A stretch of DNA of 10,379 nucleotides from Competibacteraceae bacterium UBA2792. Lineage in GTDB: Bacteria > Pseudomonadota > Gammaproteobacteria > Competibacterales > Competibacteraceae. The translations under genes were made by a program, and so were the position numbers. This document shows, in pieces, positions 5,692 to 10,379 of the stretch (the first letter of the stretch is position 1; each line of letters begins with the position of its first letter). The stretch covers positions 1-10,379 of the forward strand of contig DEHU01000126.1 in the NCBI GenBank assembly GCA_002352125.1. Reading direction: 5' to 3'. The notes below the pieces were generated by a model. It did no database searches. It saw only the letters and a program-made list of their open reading frames with translations, and was not told the DNA's origin.

Positions 5692-5807
5692 GAAATTTCT
5701 CCTGCCTGTCTTAGCGCCGCTATAAAAATTTGGCATAAACTCTCTGAAATTTCGCTGAATGTCCTGATACCACATATACATAACATAGCTAAAGCGGTTA
5801 CCTCTCC
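5692..5807. promoter_or_regulatory. Divergent promoter region
   Basis: These 116 bases separate the oppositely transcribed SnoaL-like and patatin genes and must hold promoters for at least one direction. The AT-rich parts (CATATACATAACATAG near 5772-5787 and CTATAAAAATTTGGCATAAA near 5720-5739) supply candidate -10 boxes. I found no pair of -35 and -10 boxes good enough to call. Confidence 0.45.
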
Positions 5808-8048
5808 ATGCGTATCCATCGGTCGTTCCGATCTCTGGCTCTGTTCGCGCTCGTTCCGCTGATGGCGTTGGCGGTCTTTCCAAACCCAACTTCCACCGTC
5901 GTCGCGGCAGTCGCCCGGAACCGTCCCCACATCGGTTTGGTGCTGGGTGGCGGTGGCGCTCGCGGCATCGCCCACATCGGCGTGCTCAAGACTTTGGAAG
6001 CGATGCGCGTTCCGGTCGACTGCATCGCCGGTACCAGCATGGGTTCGATCATCGGCGGGCTGTACGCATCCGGCATGTCGCCCGAGCAAATGAGCGAAGC
6101 CGTGCAGCGCATCGATTGGCCGGCAGCGTTCACCGACGGACCGCCGCGCACCGATCTACCGTTTCGAATCAAGGAAGATCAACGGGTTTTGCTGGATGCC
6201 GAAATCGGCCTCAAACAAGGCAAGGCGCAATTGCCCAAGGGTTTGCTCGAAGGCCAAAATCTGTTGCTGCTGCTGGAACAACTGTCGCTGCCAGCCGCCA
6301 GCGTCCACGATTTCGATAAGCTCCGGATTCCCTATCGGGCAGTCGCGACCGATCTGGCCACCGGCGAACCGGTGGTGCTGGGCTCCGGCGAACTGGCCAA
6401 GGCGATGCGAGCCAGCATGTCGATTCCCAGCGCCCTCGTGCCGGTAGAGCTGAACGGCAAGATACTGGTGGACGGTGGGGTCGCAGACAATGTACCCGTG
6501 GACGTAGTACGGGAACTCTGCCACCCGGACGTCATCATCGCCGTGAACGTGGGTGCACCGTTAGCGCCGGCCGATCAACTCACTTCGGTACTGTCGGTGA
6601 CCGAACAGCTCACCAACTTCCTGACCGTGGGCAACACCAACCGACAACTGCGTACCCTGGGGCGCAAAGATGTACTGATCGTGCCGGACCTGAAGGACTT
6701 AGGCAGCATCGACTTCAATCGCGCGGCGGAAGCCATCGCTATCGGCTATGCCGCCGCTCAAGCGAAGCGCGACGAACTGGCTCGATTGACGATCTCGCCA
6801 GACGTTTACGAAGAGTACCTGGCTTCGTTGCCGCAGATACCTCAAACCGAGCGGCCGGTTATCGACTTTATCCGCATCAAGAACGACACGCGATTGTCGG
6901 ATCAGGTCATCGAAGGGCAACTGCACGTCAAGCCGGGCGAGCGGCTCGATTCCGAAAAACTCAATCGCAGCCTCAACGCGATCTACGGTATGGGCGAGTT
7001 TCAGCGGGTCAACTACACCTTGGTCCGCGACCACGGTAAAACCGGGCTAGTCGTCGAAGCGCATCAAAAAGATATCGGTGCCGATACCCTAAAATTCGGT
7101 TTGTTCCTCGGCGCCAACCTCAAAGGCGACTCGGAGTTCGACATCAGCGCCGCTTATACCCTGTCGCAACTCAACTCCTTGGGCGGACAATGGCGCAATT
7201 TCGTCCAACTGGGCGGCAACATCGTTTTGGCGAGCGATTTCTATCAGCCGCTCGACGCCGATCAGCGCTACTACATCGATCCCTACCTGCAGTACGAGCA
7301 ATATAATTTAGAGTTGGTCAACGCTGCCTACGCGGACAGTACCAGCTTTCGAGTTTATCGCTCCGAGATCGGCTTGGAAGTGGGCAGAAATCTGGAAAAC
7401 TGGGGACGATTGTCGCTCGGTTTGCACTATGGTACGGGCCGCAACGATCTTCGTCTCGGGCAACCTTCTCTTTACGAAGGCAATTTTACCGAGAGCGGAT
7501 ATTCGATCCGCTGGCAGACCGACACGCTGGATAATCTCAATTTTCCCACTTCTGGCAATCGCACCAATCTCGTCTTCCGCGACTTCCTGACCGAGCTGGG
7601 ATCGGATCAAGACTTCCAGACTCTCGATTTGAACTTGGCCCATGCTTATACGTGGGGTAAATACTCGATCATTCCGCGCGTTCGGCTGGCCGGCAAGCTC
7701 TCCGGCGAACTGGGCATCCAGGATTTATTCATGCAAGGGGGATTCCTGAATCTGTCGGGCTATCAACCCGGCCAGCTTTCGGGTCAGTACATCGCTCTGG
7801 GCGAAATCATCTATATGTACCGGCTAACCGACGCTTCGGCGGCGTTCACCATTCCCATTTTCGCGGGCGGTTCGCTGGAGATAGGCGGCGCCTGGAATGA
7901 ATACAGCGATATCACCGTCGATTCGCTGATTCCGGCGGGGAGCTTGTTTCTGGGAGTCGATACGCCGCTGGGGCCGTTTTACGCGGCTGGCGGCTACGCC
8001 GAGGGCGGTAATGCTTCGCTCTATCTGCTGCTGGGCAAACTGTTCTGA
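5808..8048 (+). CDS. PlpD-like patatin phospholipase with POTRA and outer-membrane beta-barrel (type Vd)
   Basis: The 746-residue protein has a signal peptide (about 1-33). A patatin lipase domain (about 40-240) follows, with oxyanion loop GGGGARG (47-53), nucleophile elbow GTSMG (Ser77) and the catalytic-dyad Asp in DGG (Asp222). A POTRA-like segment covers about 343-420 (from [20 protein letters not shown]). A beta-barrel of the bacterial surface antigen (Omp85) type fills about 425-746, ending in LYLLLGKLF with the terminal Phe typical of BAM substrates. Length and order match PlpD of Pseudomonas, the type Vd autotransporter family, in which the barrel moves the lipase to the surface. Family members cleave phospholipids (A1/A2 activity). 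The start is supported by the signal peptide, although no strong ribosome binding site precedes it. Its stop overlaps the rluE start by one base. Confidence 0.93.
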   Translation: MRIHRSFRSLALFALVPLMALAVFPNPTSTVVAAVARNRPHIGLVLGGGGARGIAHIGVLKTLEAMRVPVDCIAGTSMGSIIGGLYASGMSPEQMSEAVQRIDWPAAFTDGPPRTDLPFRIKEDQRVLLDAEIGLKQGKAQLPKGLLEGQNLLLLLEQLSLPAASVHDFDKLRIPYRAVATDLATGEPVVLGSGELAKAMRASMSIPSALVPVELNGKILVDGGVADNVPVDVVRELCHPDVIIAVNVGAPLAPADQLTSVLSVTEQLTNFLTVGNTNRQLRTLGRKDVLIVPDLKDLGSIDFNRAAEAIAIGYAAAQAKRDELARLTISPDVYEEYLASLPQIPQTERPVIDFIRIKNDTRLSDQVIEGQLHVKPGERLDSEKLNRSLNAIYGMGEFQRVNYTLVRDHGKTGLVVEAHQKDIGADTLKFGLFLGANLKGDSEFDISAAYTLSQLNSLGGQWRNFVQLGGNIVLASDFYQPLDADQRYYIDPYLQYEQYNLELVNAAYADSTSFRVYRSEIGLEVGRNLENWGRLSLGLHYGTGRNDLRLGQPSLYEGNFTESGYSIRWQTDTLDNLNFPTSGNRTNLVFRDFLTELGSDQDFQTLDLNLAHAYTWGKYSIIPRVRLAGKLSGELGIQDLFMQGGFLNLSGYQPGQLSGQYIALGEIIYMYRLTDASAAFTIPIFAGGSLEIGGAWNEYSDITVDSLIPAGSLFLGVDTPLGPFYAAGGYAEGGNASLYLLLGKLF

Positions 8049-8659
8049 TGTCGAGATTGGTATTGTTCAACAAGCCTTACGGCGTGCTTAGCCAATTCAC
8101 CGACGCCAGCGAACGGCCGACGCTCGCCGACCACTTGCCCGTTCCCGGCGTGTACGTGGCCGGCCGGCTCGATCGAGACAGCGAGGGACTGCTGGCGTTG
8201 ACCGACGACGGCGCCTTGCAGGCCCGCATCAGCCATCCGCGCCACAAGCAACCCAAAACCTATTGGGCGCAGGTCGAAGGCGTTCCCGACGAAGCCGATC
8301 TGGAATCATTGCGCCAAGGCGTCGAACTGAGCGACGGCCGCACTCTGCCGGCCGACGCTCAGCGCATCGCCGAACCGGCCCAACTGTGGCCGCGCGATCC
8401 GCCGATTCGCTACCGGGCAGCAATCCCGACCGCTTGGCTGGCCATAACGCTGCGCGAGGGCCGCAATCGCCAAATTCGGCGAATGACCGCTGCGGTGGGT
8501 CATCCCACCTTGCGGTTGATTCGTTACCGCATCGGTGCTTGGACGCTGGACGGCCTGGCGCCTGGCCAGTGGCGGGAACTGGAAGTCGATTCGTTTCATC
8601 GCCGCCCCGCCGAAAGGCGATACGACGGCGTTCGGCCATTTCGCCGCCTACCGGTTTGA
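8048..8659 (+). CDS. rluE: 23S rRNA pseudouridine(2457) synthase RluE
   Basis: The 203-residue product belongs to the RsuA/RluB/E/F pseudouridine synthases. It starts with [18 protein letters not shown], close to the E. coli RluE opening. It has the catalytic motif [20 protein letters not shown] (Asp42), then [17 protein letters not shown], the basic [20 protein letters not shown] and LRLIRYRIG. RluE converts U2457 of 23S rRNA to pseudouridine in the cytosol. There is no N-terminal S4 domain, as expected for RluE. The ATG overlaps the patatin stop (TGATG), so translation is probably coupled, although the two functions have no known link. It converges on tatC with a 45-base gap that shows no clear terminator. 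Confidence 0.95.
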   Translation: MSRLVLFNKPYGVLSQFTDASERPTLADHLPVPGVYVAGRLDRDSEGLLALTDDGALQARISHPRHKQPKTYWAQVEGVPDEADLESLRQGVELSDGRTLPADAQRIAEPAQLWPRDPPIRYRAAIPTAWLAITLREGRNRQIRRMTAAVGHPTLRLIRYRIGAWTLDGLAPGQWRELEVDSFHRRPAERRYDGVRPFRRLPV

Positions 8660-8704
8660 ATCAGCCCTCTATTGCGGCAGCCCAACCGAGAACGGAGATA
8701 CCCG

Positions 8705-9472
8705 CTATCGTTGGCCAGCCGACCCGGCCGGCCCGGGGACTTGCGCTTCTTGGCGTCTCCGCCGCAGCAGGCGTGAAATGAATATGCCGACCTCGAACAA
8801 AAACCACATCGGCAATGCCAGCAGGGTTTGCGAAATTACGTCTGGCATCAAAAACATGCCGATGACAAACGCGCCGACGATAACGTAGGACCGCTTCGAC
8901 GCCATCGCCTCAGGCGTGAGGATACCGGCCAAGACCAAAATCACCGTGGCAACCGGCACTTCGAACGCCACCCCGAACGCGAAAAACATCATCATCACGA
9001 AATCGAGATAGCGGTTGATATCGGTCATCACCGCCACGCCCTCGGGAGCGGTGCTGGTGATGAAGGCGAAAAAGATGGGCATGATCACAAAGTACGCGAA
9101 GATCATGCCGCAATAAAACAGCGTCGTGCTGGAAAAGATAATCGGCAGCACCATTCGCTTCTCGCGCTGGTACAACCCTGGCGCGACGAAGGCCCAGACT
9201 TGATAAAGCGTCCAGGGCACGGTAACGAACAGCGCCAGCACCAGCGTGAATTTGAGGGGAGTCAGAAACGGCGACAGCACGTCGATAGCGATCATGCTGC
9301 TCTGGGCTGGCATGTGCCGGGTCAAGGGGCCAGCCAGCGCCGTATAGATCGGATTGGAAAATGGCGACAGGCCCACGAACACCACCAAGATGCCGATCAC
9401 GATACGCAACAAACGGCTGCGCAATTCGATCAGATGGCTGACGAGCGGCTGCTCGTGGTCGGCGTCGGTCAC
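8705..9472 (-). CDS. tatC: Sec-independent protein translocase subunit TatC
   Basis: The 255-residue protein with six membrane helices is the receptor of the twin-arginine translocase in the inner membrane. Signature segments are present: SHLIELRSRLLR in the N-terminal cytoplasmic region (Glu16, Arg18), VPWTLYQVWAFVAPGLYQRE in the first periplasmic/cytoplasmic loop area (Glu104), FAFGVAFEVPV (Glu171), and MPDVISQTLLALP (Asp211). These match the conserved residues of E. coli TatC. The tail is basic, then Gln/Pro/Gly-rich. The ATG overlaps the tatB stop by four bases (ATGA), showing coupled translation. It recognises RR-containing signals such as the one on the W-x-N protein in this window. Confidence 0.97.
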   Translation of the reverse strand: MTDADHEQPLVSHLIELRSRLLRIVIGILVVFVGLSPFSNPIYTALAGPLTRHMPAQSSMIAIDVLSPFLTPLKFTLVLALFVTVPWTLYQVWAFVAPGLYQREKRMVLPIIFSSTTLFYCGMIFAYFVIMPIFFAFITSTAPEGVAVMTDINRYLDFVMMMFFAFGVAFEVPVATVILVLAGILTPEAMASKRSYVIVGAFVIGMFLMPDVISQTLLALPMWFLFEVGIFISRLLRRRRQEAQVPGPAGSAGQR

Positions 9473-9921
9473 GGGGTTTGATCGGGCGGTGGAGGCGGCG
9501 GAGAAGGCGACGGCGCGGCGGATGGAGCGGCTGGCCGCGGTTCGGTCTTAGTCAACCGAACCGGCGCGGTTGGCGAGTTTGGATCGGAGTAGGGTGGCGG
9601 CGCACCGGTCGGCATTCCCGGTTGCCAGCCGGGCGGTGGTCCGGGGTCGTCGAACTCCGCGTGGATATCTTCGCGCAGCGACTTCATTCGCTCCGAGACA
9701 TCCTTCAAATCGTCGAGGCCGGCTTGCTGGCGAAACGACCGTTTGAGCTCCTCCAGTTGAAGTTCCCGATCCACTTCGGCCTTAACATCCGCAATCATCC
9801 GTCGGGCTTTGCCCACCCACAAACCGGCGGTACGCGCCAAGCCGGGCAATTTATCGGGGCCGACGACAAGCAGCGCGACCACGCCGACCACGATCAATTC
9901 CCAGAAACCGATTTCGAACAT
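9469..9921 (-). CDS. tatB: Sec-independent protein translocase subunit TatB
   Basis: The 150-residue protein starts MFEIGFWELIVVGVVALLVV, with the conserved Glu8 in the N-terminal membrane helix and GPDKLP at the hinge. An amphipathic helix (ARTAGLWVGKARRMIADVKA) follows, then a charged helical region to about residue 91. The C-terminal 59 residues are Pro/Ala/Ser-rich, ending in six consecutive prolines and DQTP, a tail of low complexity. TatB pairs with TatC to bind Tat signals. I chose ATG 9921 because it begins exactly at the family N-terminus; an upstream in-frame start would add 18 residues with no match. The ribosome site is weak. It sits 19 bases after tatA and overlaps tatC. Confidence 0.95.
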   Translation of the reverse strand: MFEIGFWELIVVGVVALLVVGPDKLPGLARTAGLWVGKARRMIADVKAEVDRELQLEELKRSFRQQAGLDDLKDVSERMKSLREDIHAEFDDPGPPPGWQPGMPTGAPPPYSDPNSPTAPVRLTKTEPRPAAPSAAPSPSPPPPPPDQTP

Positions 9922-9940
9922 GTTGGCGCGATTCCGGAAC

Positions 9941-10201
9941 TTAGATTTTTTCCCGATCCTTGGCCAATGGATCATTCACTCCCGCTGCGGTCTGTTCCCG
10001 GGCGGCGGGTTGTTCGAGTTTTTTGGGGTCTTCCTCGAACGCTGCATCCGGTGCAGCCGGCTTGGCGCCTTCCTTCATGGCATCGCGGAAACCGCGAATC
10101 GCCGAGCCCAGATCGGACCCTAGATTGCGCAGCCGGCTGCCGCCGAACAACACCAGCACGATGACCAGGATAAGCAGTAATTCCCAGATATTGAAATGCA
10201 T
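9941..10201 (-). CDS. tatA: Sec-independent protein translocase subunit TatA
   Basis: The 86-residue pore-forming subunit of the Tat translocase starts MHFNIWELLLILVIVLVLFG, a single short membrane helix. The conserved Phe-Gly hinge (F19, G20) leads into the amphipathic helix GSDLGSAIRGFRDAMKEG. The rest is a charged, flexible tail rich in Ala, Pro, Glu and Lys. GAGG lies 9 bases before the ATG. The gene follows hisE by 40 bases on the same strand. Confidence 0.96.
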   Translation of the reverse strand: MHFNIWELLLILVIVLVLFGGSRLRNLGSDLGSAIRGFRDAMKEGAKPAAPDAAFEEDPKKLEQPAAREQTAAGVNDPLAKDREKI

Positions 10202-10241
10202 GACGATAAGCCTCGCGTGACGGGGAACCGGCGAAAACGAT

Positions 10242-10379
10242 TCAGCCGGCGGTGCGGGTGGCCTTTTCGACTAGGCCGGAGATACCGGAGCGGCGGCGCA
10301 ATTCGTCCAGTACCGCGTCGGGACCTAGCTCCAGATGGGCCAGCATGACCAGGGTATGAAACCACAAATCGGCGGTTTC
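10242..10379 (-). CDS. hisE: Phosphoribosyl-ATP pyrophosphatase HisE, C-terminal end (5' end beyond window)
   Basis: The last 45 residues are visible, from [20 protein letters not shown] to the end KATRTAG and TGA at 10244-10242. [12 protein letters not shown] and the following [12 protein letters not shown] match the C-terminal helices of HisE, which hydrolyses phosphoribosyl-ATP to phosphoribosyl-AMP in the second step of histidine synthesis. I found this by reading the minus strand to the window edge. A fused HisIE protein cannot be excluded because the N-terminus is outside. Placement directly before tatABC is a common proteobacterial order. Confidence 0.9.
   Translation of the reverse strand, partial: ETADLWFHTLVMLAHLELGPDAVLDELRRRSGISGLVEKATRTAG

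Noticed and set aside
8660..8704. Terminator between rluE and tatC
   Set aside because: I found no stable stem followed by a T-run in either direction in these 45 bases.
8828..9481. Plus-strand frame of 217 codons opposite tatC
   Set aside because: tatC is certain from its motifs. The His/Asp/Arg-rich product is the usual antisense shadow of a membrane protein gene.

Overview
The window reads as chromosome of a Gram-negative gammaproteobacterium. The support is the gene order hisE-tatA-tatB-tatC, a close RluE relative, a PlpD-type outer-membrane phospholipase and a lipoprotein with a lipobox. Base composition is moderately GC-rich, with two AT-rich intergenic islands (about 930-1085 and 2880-3070). 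I cannot assign a genus. No rRNA, tRNA, CRISPR array, transposase or integrase is visible.

Layout. (1) 1-812, minus: the N-terminal 270 residues of a methyl-accepting chemotaxis protein that runs off the left edge. (2) 813-1989: a sparse region with an AT-rich stretch carrying repeated TAACAATT elements, one possible 96-residue ORF, and about 400 bases with no convincing gene. (3) 1990-2772, minus: a cytosolic SGNH/GDSL-type hydrolase with two inverted repeats in its upstream region. (4) 3075-3815, plus: a two-gene envelope operon (unknown periplasmic protein, then a glycine-zipper lipoprotein). (5) 5691-3873, minus: a three-gene cluster of an exported SnoaL/NTF2-like protein, a Tat-signal protein whose mature part holds ten W-x-N motifs, and a protein with a C-terminal SPASM-like cysteine cluster but no radical-SAM CxxxCxxC. 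(6) 5808-8659, plus: a PlpD-like patatin/POTRA/beta-barrel protein translationally coupled to rluE. (7) 10379-8705, minus: the 3' end of hisE, then tatA, tatB and tatC.

The cluster in (5) is the part most likely to be undescribed. W-x-N is a motif type that radical-SAM/SPASM enzymes cross-link into three-residue cyclophanes (Xye and GRR peptide families). Here a repeat-rich candidate precursor with a clear twin-arginine signal lies 25 bases before a gene whose product keeps only the second half of such an enzyme. My inference is a ribosomally made, post-translationally modified envelope peptide matured in the cytoplasm and exported folded through Tat. The catalytic radical-SAM partner would have to be encoded elsewhere, or the SPASM-like protein acts as a recognition or scaffold subunit. 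The Tat translocase genes lie about 4 kb away in the same window, but that proximity may be chance.
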